A DNA stretch of 64,000 nt, taken from positions 1 to 64,000 of the forward strand of contig NZ_JANHLC010000007.1 of assembly GCF_028682395.1 (NCBI RefSeq), given 5' to 3'. Below the pieces are notes generated by a model. The model searched no databases and was not told the origin of the DNA. It saw only the letters and a list, made by a program, of their open reading frames with translations. The position numbers and the translations under genes were made by a program. Positions within the stretch are counted from its first letter, which is position 1, and every line of letters starts with the position of its first letter. Below are positions 15,012 to 23,812 of this stretch, piece by piece. The DNA comes from Pseudomonas putida. Lineage in GTDB: Bacteria > Pseudomonadota > Gammaproteobacteria > Pseudomonadales > Pseudomonadaceae.

Positions 15012-16511
15012 TCAATAGGTGATGCACACCGATTTGGTTTCGGTGAAGCCTTCGATGGCGGCCTTGCCGAACTCGCGGCCCATGCCTGATTGCTTGTAGC
15101 CACCGAACGGCATGTTCGGGTCGACCGGCACATGGTTGTTGACCCAGACGGTGCCGGCTTCGATGCGCGGAATCAGGTCCATTACCCGGCCCAGGTCGTT
15201 GCTCCAGATACTCGCGGTCAGGCCGTAGCGGCTGTCGTTGACCATTTCCAGGGCCTGTTCGACGTCGTCGAACGAGAGCACCGAGAGCACCGGACCAAAG
15301 ATTTCCTCGCGCACCGAGGTCATGCTCTGCTCGACATGGCTCAGCACCGTCGGCTGGACGAAATAGCCCGCCAGGTCGGGTTTGCCGCCGCCGGTGCAGA
15401 ACGTTGCGCCTTCCTGGCGGGCAATCTGCAGGTAGCGCAGTACGCTGTCCTGTTGCTTGCGTGAAACCAGGGGGTTGATCTGCGCCTGGGGATCCATGCC
15501 GGCGCCAATGCTGAGGCTGGCGACCTGGCTGCTCAGGGCTTCGACAAAGTCCTGGTAGCGGCTGGCATGAACGTACAGGCGCGAGGCGGCGGCGCAGACC
15601 TGGCCCTGGTTGAGCAAGCCACCGCCGATGGCGCCCGCCACAGCTTTTTCCAGATCGGCATCGGCGAGCACCAGCATCGGGTTCTTGCCGCCGAGCTCCA
15701 GGGTGAAGCGGGTCATATTGTGCAGCGCCGCCACGCCGACCTGCTTGCCGACAGCGGTGGAACCGGTGAACGAGACCTTGTTCACCAGCGGGTGCGCGAC
15801 CAGGGCGGCACCGGCCTGCGCGCCGTTGCCGATCAGTACGTTGAACACCCCGGCCGGCACGCCGGCCTCGATGGCCAATTCGGCCAGGCGCAGCGCGGTC
15901 AGCGGGGTTTCATCGGCCGGCTTGATGATAATGGTGTTGCCGCAGGCCAGCGCCGGCATGATCTTCCACAAGGCGATCATCATCGGGAAGTTCCACGGCA
16001 CGATACCGGCGATCACCCCGGCCGGTTCACGGCGGGTATAGGCATTGAAACGCGCCCCGGCCGGCATGGGAATCGACACATCCAGGGTCTGGCCCTCGAT
16101 CTTGGTCGCCCAGCCGGCCATGTAGCGCATGTAGCTGAGCGAGGCCCCGACTTCCACCGCCCGGGCCAGGTGGATCGATTTGCCCTGGTTGAGGGTTTCC
16201 AGCTGGGCCAGCTCTTCGCCGTGGGCTTCGACGCGGTCGGCGAAGCGCAGCAGGATCCGCTCGCGCTCGGCCGGGGCCAGGCGGCTCCAGATACCTGATT
16301 TGAAGGCCCGTTGGGCGCACTGGACAATGGCCTCTACCTGGGCGGTATCGGCGTGGACGGTCGTGCTCAGTACGCGGTCATCCGCCGGATTGCGCAGTTC
16401 GAAGCGGCTGCCATGGGCGGGCAGGTGCTGTGTCCCCTCGATAAACGAGGCATGGGTTCGCGAGATGAAGGCTTCGACGTTTGGCAGTGTCGTGGTCAGG
16501 GAGGACGTCAC
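15012..16511 (-). CDS. feaB: Phenylacetaldehyde dehydrogenase-like aldehyde dehydrogenase (FeaB type)
   Basis: A full-length NAD(P)-dependent aldehyde dehydrogenase of 499 residues, the same length as E. coli FeaB. It has PWNFPMMIALWK, the glycine loop FTGSTAVG, the general base motif ELGGKNP and the catalytic cysteine in NQGQVCAA. The stretches AERERILLRFADRVEAHGEE, TLNQGKSI and GFTETKSVCITY at the end are close to FeaB. It would convert 4-hydroxyphenylacetaldehyde or phenylacetaldehyde to the acid in the cytoplasm. It is divergent from the permease gene with two FeaR-like repeat pairs between them. Other aromatic or aliphatic aldehydes cannot be excluded. Confidence 0.85.
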   Translation of the reverse strand: MTSSLTTTLPNVEAFISRTHASFIEGTQHLPAHGSRFELRNPADDRVLSTTVHADTAQVEAIVQCAQRAFKSGIWSRLAPAERERILLRFADRVEAHGEELAQLETLNQGKSIHLARAVEVGASLSYMRYMAGWATKIEGQTLDVSIPMPAGARFNAYTRREPAGVIAGIVPWNFPMMIALWKIMPALACGNTIIIKPADETPLTALRLAELAIEAGVPAGVFNVLIGNGAQAGAALVAHPLVNKVSFTGSTAVGKQVGVAALHNMTRFTLELGGKNPMLVLADADLEKAVAGAIGGGLLNQGQVCAAASRLYVHASRYQDFVEALSSQVASLSIGAGMDPQAQINPLVSRKQQDSVLRYLQIARQEGATFCTGGGKPDLAGYFVQPTVLSHVEQSMTSVREEIFGPVLSVLSFDDVEQALEMVNDSRYGLTASIWSNDLGRVMDLIPRIEAGTVWVNNHVPVDPNMPFGGYKQSGMGREFGKAAIEGFTETKSVCITY

Positions 16512-16591
16512 GGGCAGCTCCTGAAACTGGGCAGGTTGAAAGGTCGCCGGGGCGAGAGTTCTTCAGCATAGGGAGCGCGTCAGCGGCCTGC

Positions 16592-16629
16592 TTGACTGTG
16601 CCTGCCAGGGCGACTTGACCCTGCTTGCT
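16592..16629 (+). promoter_or_regulatory. Tandem TTGNC-N5-CTGNC element, aldehyde dehydrogenase/permease region, pair 1
   Basis: TTGAC-TGTGC-CTGCC starts at 16592 and a weaker copy TTGAC-CCTGC-TTGCT starts at 16615, 23 bp apart on the plus strand, about 80-120 bases upstream of the aldehyde dehydrogenase start. Confidence 0.5.
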
Positions 16630-16656
16630 TGGGGCGGTACGTGCTTTTGTGCGTCT

Positions 16657-16693
16657 GTCAGGGACATGCAACTGGGCTGGCAGGGAGGGGCAA
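16657..16693 (-). promoter_or_regulatory. Tandem TTGNC-N5-CTGNC element, aldehyde dehydrogenase/permease region, pair 2
   Basis: On the minus strand TTGCC-CCTCC-CTGCC starts at 16693 and TTGCA-TGTCC-CTGAC starts at 16671, exactly 22 bp apart, facing the aldehyde dehydrogenase gene. CTG, the final C and the following A are kept in both copies. Confidence 0.6.
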
Positions 16694-16858
16694 GACGCTC
16701 CGTCGGGGTAAGCGCACTGTTGCCTGGCTGTCCGTCAGTACGCCTGTGCGTGATCGGATAGAGTGGGGGCTGGTGACCGGCCCCGAGATCCCGCTCACGG
16801 CGCCGCCAGAGTGCCGAGAGTTCTAATAACTAAAAATCTGCTTTCGAGGTCCACGACA

Positions 16859-18358
16859 ATGTCGATCAACGATAGGCTCAACGCGCACCTGACCCGCGGG
16901 TCGGTGGGGTTTCCCACGGCGCTCGCCAGCACCATTGGCCTGATCATGGCCAGCCCGGTGATTCTCACCGCGACCATGGGGTTTGGCATTGGCGGCAGCG
17001 CCTTTGCCATCGCCATGCTGATTGCCCTGGTGATGATGCTGGCGCAGTCGACCACGTTCGCCGAGGCCGCCTCGATGCTGCCGACTACGGGCTCGGTGTA
17101 TGACTACATCTCCTGCGGCATGGGGCGTTTCTTTGCGATTACCGGGACCATTTCCGCCTACCTGATCGTGCATGTCTTTGCCGGTACGGCCGAGACCATC
17201 CTGTCGGGTGTCATGGCCCTGGTGAACTTCGAACACCTCAATACCCTGGCCGAATCCGCTGGCGGTTCGTGGTTGCTCGGCGTCGGGTTCGTGATTGTCT
17301 TCGGGATCCTCAACTCCTTTGGCGTGAGCGTGTTCGGCAAGGCCGAGGTGATCCTGACCTTCGGTATGTGGACGACCCTGATGGTCTTCGGCGTCCTGGG
17401 TTTGCTGGCGGCGCCTGCGGTGGAGTTGCAGGGCTGGTTTGGCGAGTCCCTGGTCGGCACTGACCTGGTCACGACCTTGTCGCTGGTCGGGATGGCGATG
17501 TTCATGTTTGTCGGCTGCGAGTTCGTCACGCCGCTGGCACCGGATCTGCGCAACTCCCACAAAACCATGCCGCGGGCCATGGCCCTGGGCCTGGTCGGCG
17601 TAGCGTCGTGCATGTTCATCTATGGCGCGGCGATGAGCCGCCAGGTCGAAAACGTGTTGCTCGACGAAGCCACGGGTGTGCATCTGCTGGACACGCCGAT
17701 GGCCATCCCGCACTTCGCCCAGCAAGTGATGGGTGATATCGGTCCGCTCTGGCTGGGTATCGGTTTCCTGTTCGCCGGCGCGGCGACCATCAACACGCTG
17801 ATGGCGGGTGTACCTCGCATCATGTACGGCATGGCCGTGGACGGTGCGTTGCCGAAAATCTTTACCTACCTGCATCCACGCTACAAGACGCCGCTGGTGT
17901 GCATTGCGGTCGCCATGCTGATTCCCTGCCTGCATGCGGCGTACCTGGGCGGCAACGCCGACCATATCGTGCCGCTGATCCTGGCGGCGGTCTGCGCATG
18001 GGGTACGGCCTATCTGCTGGTGACCTTGTCGGTGGTGCTGCTGCGCATTCGCCGTCCGGACCTGCAACGGGCCTATAAATCGCCGTTTTTCCCGCTGCCG
18101 CAAATCGTTTCCAGCGCCGGCATCCTGACCGGCATGTGGTTTATCGCCCCGCCGGGCATGGAACGCAGCGAGATCTACATACCGTTTGCGATCATGCTTG
18201 GCCTGACCGCCGCCTATGCGCTGTTCTGGACCCTGGTGGTTCAGAAGGTCAATCCTTTCCGGCCGGTGCCGGCCGAGGAGATCCTGGCCAACGAATTCAG
18301 TCACGAACCGGGTATCCATAGCCATGACGCCTATTACAGTGCTTCGAAGCCTGTCTGA
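16859..18358 (+). CDS. APC-family amino acid/amine permease
   Basis: The 499-residue membrane protein has about 12 hydrophobic segments and the APC-superfamily opening GFPTALASTIGLIMASPVIL with the helix-1 glycine-rich stretch GFGIGGSAF. It should import an amino acid or amine by proton coupling across the inner membrane. GAGGT ends about 9 bases before the ATG. Its promoter region is shared with the FeaB-like dehydrogenase, and the following DUF3156 gene overlaps its end by 35 bases, so the two are co-translated. Context points to an aromatic amine as substrate, but the sequence alone does not show this. Confidence 0.85.
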   Translation: MSINDRLNAHLTRGSVGFPTALASTIGLIMASPVILTATMGFGIGGSAFAIAMLIALVMMLAQSTTFAEAASMLPTTGSVYDYISCGMGRFFAITGTISAYLIVHVFAGTAETILSGVMALVNFEHLNTLAESAGGSWLLGVGFVIVFGILNSFGVSVFGKAEVILTFGMWTTLMVFGVLGLLAAPAVELQGWFGESLVGTDLVTTLSLVGMAMFMFVGCEFVTPLAPDLRNSHKTMPRAMALGLVGVASCMFIYGAAMSRQVENVLLDEATGVHLLDTPMAIPHFAQQVMGDIGPLWLGIGFLFAGAATINTLMAGVPRIMYGMAVDGALPKIFTYLHPRYKTPLVCIAVAMLIPCLHAAYLGGNADHIVPLILAAVCAWGTAYLLVTLSVVLLRIRRPDLQRAYKSPFFPLPQIVSSAGILTGMWFIAPPGMERSEIYIPFAIMLGLTAAYALFWTLVVQKVNPFRPVPAEEILANEFSHEPGIHSHDAYYSASKPV

Positions 18359-18923
18359 TCGGTTCATCCGCCAACGCCAACCCTCGGGCTATCGCCCGGG
18401 GGAAACCCTGGCGCATGTGCGGCGCAATTTCGGGGGGCTGAGTTTCGAGGCCCTGGAGCCTACCCGGGGGCGGTTCGCTGCCGCCGACGGGCTGTTCTTC
18501 GAGGCGCAGGAGCGCACGCACAGTGAACTGCTGATGCACCTGGTACTGACCGATTTCGTGTTGCAGGTGCCGTCGCGTGAGGTGGGGGCGTTGCAGATAG
18601 AGTTGCGCCATACCGGCGCGGTCCGGCGCACGGGGCTGACCTGCAAGCGCCGCGCAGGTGAGGCGGCCGCGCTGGCGGCGCTGGAAGCCGCGTTGCTGCA
18701 TGACCAACCCTTGTGCACGGCGCTGATGCCGCTGGACTTCAAGCGCCTGGTCATCGAGCGTGGCGAGGCGGGCGGCTGGACCGTCAGCCTGGAGCATATG
18801 GGGGCCAGTGAAGTGGTCAATCGCATGCCCAGTTTCCGTCGCTACATTCGCCTCGACGATCGGCAGCGCGATGGCTTGCTCCAGTCGTTGAGCGCCTTGC
18901 AACGGATTCTGCAGACCCTCTGA
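18324..18923 (+). CDS. DUF3156-like protein paired with the permease
   Basis: A 199-residue protein with no membrane segment or signal peptide, basic N-terminus and conserved-looking blocks GETLAHVRRNFGGLSFEALE and SLEHMGASEVVNRMPSFRRYI. It resembles the uncharacterised DUF3156 group found next to APC permeases in Pseudomonas; this is recognition from memory and not verified. The ATG at 18324 lies inside the permease gene (35-base overlap) with no clear Shine-Dalgarno site, implying translational coupling. No catalytic motif is visible. A role in permease assembly or control is inferred from the pairing only. Confidence 0.7.
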   Translation: MTPITVLRSLSDRFIRQRQPSGYRPGETLAHVRRNFGGLSFEALEPTRGRFAAADGLFFEAQERTHSELLMHLVLTDFVLQVPSREVGALQIELRHTGAVRRTGLTCKRRAGEAAALAALEAALLHDQPLCTALMPLDFKRLVIERGEAGGWTVSLEHMGASEVVNRMPSFRRYIRLDDRQRDGLLQSLSALQRILQTL

Positions 18924-19043
18924 GCCGAGCGTGCAGCGCATACCGGGCCGCCCCTTGCGGTTGGCCGGGCTACGCTCGGTTATCCCTCTACCCTTTAGCT
19001 GTCTTGCTGGCCACGGCCGAGCGGTGGAGAGGGTGTACGGCCC

Positions 19044-19068
19044 ATAAAAAAGGCCCCGTTCAGGGGCC
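19044..19068 (-). terminator. Intrinsic terminator of the hpa-gabD operon
   Basis: On the minus strand GGCCCC (19068-19063) and GGGGCC (19057-19052) pair around a 5-base loop and are followed by six T (19051-19046). It lies 27 bases after the gabD stop codon. Confidence 0.92.
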
Positions 19069-19094
19069 AGATAATCCGGGGGAGGGGGCGGTGG

Positions 19095-20549
19095 TCACTG
19101 GATGCCCAGGCACAGGTATTTTTGCTCGATATAGTCGTCGATACCGTACTTGGAGCCTTCGCGGCCCAGGCCGGACTGCTTGATCCCGCCAAAGGGCGCG
19201 ACCTCGGTGGAGATCAGCCCTTCATTGACCCCGACCATGCCGTACTCCAGGGCTTCACTGACGCGCCAGGCGCGGCTCAGGTCGCGGGTATAGAGATAGG
19301 ATGCCAGGCCGAACTCGGTGTCATTGGCCATGGCAATGGCCTGTTCTTCGGTGTCGAAGCGAAAGATCGGTGCCAGCGGGCCGAACGTTTCCTCGCGGGC
19401 GACCTGCATGAGCGAGGTGACATCGCCGAGCACGGTCGGCTCGAAAAAGCCGCCGCCCAGGGCATGGGGCTTGCCCCCGGCCAGGATCCTGGCGCCCTTG
19501 CTTACCGCATCGCGGATATGCTCCTGCACCTTGGCCACGGCCTTGGCATTGATCAGCGGGCCCTGTTGCGCGCCTTCGTCGTCCGCCGGGGCAACTTTCA
19601 GGGCATTGACCGCCGCCGCTAGGCGGCGGCTGAATGCGTCGTAGATGCCGTTCTGCACCAGCAGGCGGTTGGTGCAGACGCAGGTTTGCCCGCTGTTGCG
19701 AAACTTGGAGCCCAGGGCGCCTTCCACGGCAGCGTCCAGGTCGGCGTCGTCAAACACAATAAAGGGCGCGTTGCCGCCCAGTTCCAGGCTGACTTTCTTG
19801 ATGGTCTGGGCACATTGGGCCATCAGCAATTTGCCGATGCCGGTCGAGCCGGTAAACGACAGCTTCTGCACGTCCGGGTTGCTGGTTAGCTCGCCACCTA
19901 TGGCCGGGGCGTCGTCCCCTGTGACGATATTCAAGACCCCGGGTGCCAGGCCGGCCTGCTCGCCGAGTACGGCCAGGGCCAGGGCCGACAGCGGGGTTTC
20001 CGCTGCGGGCTTGAGTACCACCGTGCAACCGGCGGCCAGGGCTGGGCCGACCTTGCGGGTAATCATCGCGTTGGGGAAGTTCCACGGGGTGATGGCCGCC
20101 ACCACGCCAATCGCTTGCTTGGTCACCAGCAGACGCCGGCCTGGCTTGTCGTGGGGAATCACGTCGCCATAGACGCGCTTGGCTTCTTCGGCGAACCACT
20201 CGATAAAGCTGGCGCCGTAGGCGATTTCGCCACGGCTCTCGGCCAGGGGCTTGCCCTGTTCCCAACTGAGCAGGCGAGCGAGGTCTTCCTGATTGGCCAG
20301 GATCAGGTCGTACCAGGTGCGCAGGATCTGGCTGCGTTCCTTGGCGGTCTTCGCGCGCCACGCGGGCAGGGCGGCCTTGGCGGCGGCAATGGCCCGGGCG
20401 GTTTCCGCCTGGCCCAGGGCGGCGACGTGGGTGATGAGCTGGTCATTGGCCGGGTTGGTCACGGCAAAGCGCGCGCCATTATCCGCATCGACCCAGCGAC
20501 CGTCGATATAGGCCTGTTGGCGCAGCAGGTGGAGATCGGTGAGCTTCAT
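19095..20549 (-). CDS. gabD: Succinate-semialdehyde dehydrogenase
   Basis: The 484-residue enzyme matches GabD: ITPWNFPNAMITRKVGPALAAGCTV-type core (PWNFP and KVGPALAAG), FTGSTGIGK, ELGGNAPF and catalytic cysteine in NSGQTCVC, ending in IEQKYLCLG. It oxidises succinate semialdehyde to succinate. As the last gene of the hpa operon it removes the aldehyde released by HpaI, completing the route to the TCA cycle. A 48-base gap separates it from hpaI and a strong terminator follows. GABA catabolism is an alternative use, but no GABA aminotransferase gene adjoins it. Confidence 0.93.
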   Translation of the reverse strand: MKLTDLHLLRQQAYIDGRWVDADNGARFAVTNPANDQLITHVAALGQAETARAIAAAKAALPAWRAKTAKERSQILRTWYDLILANQEDLARLLSWEQGKPLAESRGEIAYGASFIEWFAEEAKRVYGDVIPHDKPGRRLLVTKQAIGVVAAITPWNFPNAMITRKVGPALAAGCTVVLKPAAETPLSALALAVLGEQAGLAPGVLNIVTGDDAPAIGGELTSNPDVQKLSFTGSTGIGKLLMAQCAQTIKKVSLELGGNAPFIVFDDADLDAAVEGALGSKFRNSGQTCVCTNRLLVQNGIYDAFSRRLAAAVNALKVAPADDEGAQQGPLINAKAVAKVQEHIRDAVSKGARILAGGKPHALGGGFFEPTVLGDVTSLMQVAREETFGPLAPIFRFDTEEQAIAMANDTEFGLASYLYTRDLSRAWRVSEALEYGMVGVNEGLISTEVAPFGGIKQSGLGREGSKYGIDDYIEQKYLCLGIQ

Positions 20550-20597
20550 AAGGTTCTCGGCAGATAAGGGGGGGGACGTGCGATGGACCCACGGGGG

Positions 20598-21401
20598 TCA
20601 GTAAACCCCGCCACCTGAGCTGGCCGGCGCCGGGGTGTCCTTGAAGGCCCCGACCAGGGTCTGCAGGCCGCGCATCAGCACGGTGGTGTCGACGCCCACG
20701 GCGACGAACCGCGCGCCCAGTTCGATATAGCGTCGGGCCAGGCTCTGGTCGGCACTGAGAATCCCGGCGGCCTTGCCGGCCTGGGTGATCCGCACAATGG
20801 CCTCCTCGATGGCGGCCTGAACGTCAGGGTGACCCGGGTTACCGCGATGACCCATGGAGGCGCTCAGGTCGGCCGGGCCGATAAACACCCCGTCGACGCC
20901 TTCCACCGCGACGATTTCATCGAGCTTGGCCAGGCCGTCGAGGTTTTCGATCTGCACCAGCAGGCACATCTGCTCATCGGCCTGGTCGAGGTAGCCGGGA
21001 ATGCTGTTCCAGCGCGACGCGCGGGCCAGGGCGCTGCCGACCCCACGGATACCGCGCGGCGGATAGTGGATGGCACGCACCAGCTCACGGGCCTGTTCGG
21101 CGCTTTCGACCATGGGCACCAGCAGGGTCTGGGCGCCGATATCGAGGACCTGCTTGATCAGCGCGGTATCGCCGATCACCGGGCGGATCACCGGCTGTGA
21201 GGCGTAGGGCGCCACGGCCTGCAATTGGCCCAGCAGGCCGCGCAGGTCATTGGGCGCGTGCTCGCCATCGATCAGCAGCCAGTCGAAACCGGCATTGGCT
21301 GCCAGTTCGGCGCAGTAGGCGTCGGCCAGACCCAGCCACAGGCCGATCTGCGCCTGGTCGGACTTGAGGCGTTGCTTGAAGGTGTTGATGGGCATTTGCA
21401 T
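20598..21401 (-). CDS. hpaI: 4-hydroxy-2-oxo-heptane-1,7-dioate aldolase
   Basis: A class II HpcH/HpaI aldolase of 267 residues. The start MPINTFKQRL, GLWLGLADAYCAELAANAGFDWLLID-type first barrel strands (IGLWLGL, DGEHAPND), LVQIE and VFIGPADLSASMG, the metal and pyruvate site, are all present. It cleaves 4-hydroxy-2-oxoheptanedioate to pyruvate and succinate semialdehyde. ATG at 21399-21401 has GAGGAG upstream; an in-frame extension further upstream lacks one. It follows hpaH after 73 bases and feeds GabD. Confidence 0.95.
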   Translation of the reverse strand: MQMPINTFKQRLKSDQAQIGLWLGLADAYCAELAANAGFDWLLIDGEHAPNDLRGLLGQLQAVAPYASQPVIRPVIGDTALIKQVLDIGAQTLLVPMVESAEQARELVRAIHYPPRGIRGVGSALARASRWNSIPGYLDQADEQMCLLVQIENLDGLAKLDEIVAVEGVDGVFIGPADLSASMGHRGNPGHPDVQAAIEEAIVRITQAGKAAGILSADQSLARRYIELGARFVAVGVDTTVLMRGLQTLVGAFKDTPAPASSGGGVY

Positions 21402-21474
21402 GGGAAGCTCCTCGGCCGGGTGCGGGCGTTTTTCAGCCCGGCACCCGGGCATCACGTGGCGTGTTCGGGCGGGC

Positions 21475-22278
21475 CTAGACGAAACGGCAGGCGATGCTGC
21501 CGAGCATGTCGTAGTCGACGTGGAAGGTGTCGCCGGGGTTGGCCGCGACCGGACGGGTAAACGAGCCGCCCAGGATGATTTGCCCGGGTTCCAGCGTGAC
21601 GCCGTAGGGCGCCAGCTTGTTGGCCAGCCAGGCCACGCCTTTGGCCGGGTGGTTGAGGACGGCGGCGGATACCCCGGACTCCTCGATCACGCCGTTGCGG
21701 TAGAGCACGGCCGGGACCTTGCGCAGGTCGATCTCGGTCGGGCGCACGGCCCGCCCGCCCATGACCACGCCGGCATTGGCGGCGTTGTCGGAAATGGTGT
21801 CGAACACCTTGCGGGTGGCCTTGGTGTCCGGGTCGACCTGCTGGATGCGTGCGTCGATGATTTCCAGGGCCGGGATCACCCATTCGGTGGCATCGAGCAC
21901 ATCGAACACCGTGACGTTGGGGCCCCTGAGCGGTTTGCCGAGGATAAAGGCCAGTTCCACTTCCACCCGCGGCACGATAAAGCGCTCGAAGGGAATATCG
22001 GTGCCTTCGTCGAAAAACATGTCGTCGAGCAGGGCGCCGTAGTCCGGCTCGCTGATATTGGAGGAGACCTGCATGGCGCGGGAGGTCAGGCCGATTTTGT
22101 GGCCGACCAGCCGGCGCCCGTCCCGGATCTTCTGTGCGACCCAGGCGCGCTGGATGGCGTAGGCGTCCTCGATGGTGATTTCAGGGTGGTCGAGGGAGAA
22201 CTGGCGCACCTGGATCCGCGAACGTTCGGCGGCGTCGAGGCGGGCGGCGGCCTGCTGGATAAAAGCGGCGTCAAGCAT
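21475..22278 (-). CDS. hpaH: 2-oxo-hepta-4-ene-1,7-dioate hydratase
   Basis: The 267-residue protein belongs to the HpaH/MhpD hydratase group of the FAH superfamily. VGHKIGLTSRAMQ, the acidic ligand block RVEVELAFILGKPL and the GVVMGGRAV segment are the family marks. It adds water to 2-oxohept-4-ene-1,7-dioate. It is followed by hpaI and preceded by hpaF after only 8 bases. Confidence 0.95.
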   Translation of the reverse strand: MLDAAFIQQAAARLDAAERSRIQVRQFSLDHPEITIEDAYAIQRAWVAQKIRDGRRLVGHKIGLTSRAMQVSSNISEPDYGALLDDMFFDEGTDIPFERFIVPRVEVELAFILGKPLRGPNVTVFDVLDATEWVIPALEIIDARIQQVDPDTKATRKVFDTISDNAANAGVVMGGRAVRPTEIDLRKVPAVLYRNGVIEESGVSAAVLNHPAKGVAWLANKLAPYGVTLEPGQIILGGSFTRPVAANPGDTFHVDYDMLGSIACRFV

Positions 22279-22286
22279 GTGAAACC

Positions 22287-22697
22287 TCAGGAAGTCTTGT
22301 TGAAAAGGGGGTGCAGGCTGCTGTGTTTGCCGTCGTAGACCTGGCCGGGCGCTTCGTCGATCTGCAGGGTGATGCCTGTGGGGTGCTGTTGGACCAGCCC
22401 GTCGAGCCGACTGCGCAAGACGGCCAGCAGGTTGTCGCCGACGGCCTTGTGCACGGCGGCGCTACGGCCTGCGCCCATGCGCAGGTTGGCGTAGAGAAAC
22501 CGGTAGTCGCCCTGGCCATCGGCCACGGCACTGTGCGCCGCGGGGTAGGCCAGGACACGGGTGCCGCCGGTGGGGAACACGGCTTTGCCGCTCTCGTCGC
22601 GCTGCGCCAGCATGGTGTCGGCCAGGGCACGGCACAGGCCGGTCATATCGGCCTGTTGTTCCAGTTCCGGGGTGTAGAGCAGTACCAGGTGAGGCAT
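22287..22697 (-). CDS. hpaF: 5-carboxymethyl-2-hydroxymuconate delta-isomerase
   Basis: A 136-residue tautomerase-superfamily protein. Proline follows the initiator methionine (MPHLVLLYT), giving the catalytic N-terminal proline after methionine removal, which also fixes the ATG at 22695-22697. Further marks are TGLCRALADTM and GVRV-like strand LAYPA. It isomerises 5-carboxymethyl-2-hydroxymuconate before decarboxylation by HpaG. It is slightly longer than the E. coli protein (about 126). Confidence 0.92.
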   Translation of the reverse strand: MPHLVLLYTPELEQQADMTGLCRALADTMLAQRDESGKAVFPTGGTRVLAYPAAHSAVADGQGDYRFLYANLRMGAGRSAAVHKAVGDNLLAVLRSRLDGLVQQHPTGITLQIDEAPGQVYDGKHSSLHPLFNKTS

Positions 22698-22769
22698 GGT
22701 GGCTATCCTGCTGGGTGTCCGGTACCGGCGCGGGCCGGGCAAGGGCGCCGCGTCGGTGTCGGGCGTGGG

Positions 22770-23693
22770 TCAGATTCGGCCGGCGTAGGCGACGCCTGTC
22801 GGGTTGGAGGCCTGGGCCGGAGGAAGGCTGCTGCCATCCTGGGGCGTGACCGGGAACACGGCGTTGATTTGCCCGGTGCCGGAGGCGGCGAAGTAGGGTG
22901 TCAGGACCTCGGCCCTGGCGTCGTACTTCGACCAGCCGAGGGCACCCAGCAGCATGGCGGTGTCATGCATGAAGCCTTCGCCGTGGCCCTTGGCCGCGTA
23001 CTCCGGCAACATGGCGCAGAAGGTTTCCCACTCGGCGTTTTCCCACATCTGGATCACCCGCTCGTCGAGGCTTTCGAGGAACGGGCTCCAGATCTTGGTG
23101 GCGAACTCGGGGGCCTGGCCGTTCTGGGCAAACCGGTGGGACAGCGAGCCGCTGGCCAGGAACGCCACGGTGCCGTCGTAGTGTTCTTCTACCGCCTGGC
23201 GCATGGCCCAGCCGAGGCGGGCGCTGTCGTTCAGAAAGTGCGAGGTGCACAGCGCCGAGACCGAAATCACTTTGAAATGCTGATCGGCGTTCATGTAGCG
23301 CATCGGCACCAGGGTGCCGTATTCCGGCGCCAGGGTCGTGGCGTCGTGGGCCATGGTTTCCACGCCGAAGGCGTTGCAGGCATCGCTGAGGATCTTGCCC
23401 AGGGCCGGGTTGCCGGGGAACTCATACTCCATGTTGCTGATGAAGTGCGGCAGTTCGTTACTGGTGTACAGCCCCTTGAAGTGCGGGCTGCTGTTGATGT
23501 GGTAGTTGGCATTCACCAGCCAGTGGGTATCGAACACCACGATGGTGTCGACGCCCAGTTCGCGGCAACGCCGGCTGATTTCGAGATGACCGTCGATGGC
23601 CGCCTTGCGAAAGCCCTGGCGCGGGCCGGGCAGTTCGGACAGGTACATCGATGGAACGTGGGTGACTTTGGCAGCCAGAGCGAGTGTGCCCAT
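22770..23693 (-). CDS. hpaD: Homoprotocatechuate 2,3-dioxygenase (class III extradiol)
   Basis: The 307-residue protein is a LigB-type extradiol dioxygenase. Early THVPSMYLSELPG, FDTHWLVNANYHI and the later FLASGSLSHRFAQNG contain the histidine and glutamate positions that bind Fe(II). It opens the ring of 3,4-dihydroxyphenylacetate between carbons 2 and 3 to give 5-carboxymethyl-2-hydroxymuconate semialdehyde. It lies between hpaE (119-base gap with a long palindrome) and hpaF (72 bases). It is a little longer than E. coli HpaD, with a C-terminal tail of low complexity. Confidence 0.95.
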   Translation of the reverse strand: MGTLALAAKVTHVPSMYLSELPGPRQGFRKAAIDGHLEISRRCRELGVDTIVVFDTHWLVNANYHINSSPHFKGLYTSNELPHFISNMEYEFPGNPALGKILSDACNAFGVETMAHDATTLAPEYGTLVPMRYMNADQHFKVISVSALCTSHFLNDSARLGWAMRQAVEEHYDGTVAFLASGSLSHRFAQNGQAPEFATKIWSPFLESLDERVIQMWENAEWETFCAMLPEYAAKGHGEGFMHDTAMLLGALGWSKYDARAEVLTPYFAASGTGQINAVFPVTPQDGSSLPPAQASNPTGVAYAGRI

Positions 23694-23761
23694 GGTCTTT
23701 CTCCTAGCGTGGCCCCGGGGGGCCTGGGTTCTTGTGATTGGTCTGCACGCAGGAAACTGGC

Positions 23762-23794
23762 GACCCGGACCGGGTTTATAAACCCGGTCGGGTC
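23762..23794. repeat. 22-bp perfect palindrome in the hpaE-hpaD gap
   Basis: GACCGGGTTTA at 23768-23778 is followed directly by its reverse complement TAAACCCGGTC (23779-23789). Outer arms GACCC (23762-23766) and GGGTC (23790-23794) extend the stem with one bulged G. In the operon transcript it would form a long hairpin between hpaE and hpaD. There is no T run, so it is more likely an mRNA-processing or stability element than a terminator. Confidence 0.75.
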
Positions 23795-23812
23795 ACTCAT
23801 GCGAGCCGAACG

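Larger units (their letters stand above)
16512..16858. other. 347-base divergent intergenic region, aldehyde dehydrogenase / permease
   Basis: It contains the two FeaR-like repeat pairs (16592-16629 and 16657-16693). An AT-rich patch around 16825-16845 lies just upstream of the permease start. I find no convincing sigma-54 site and no gene. Confidence 0.7.
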
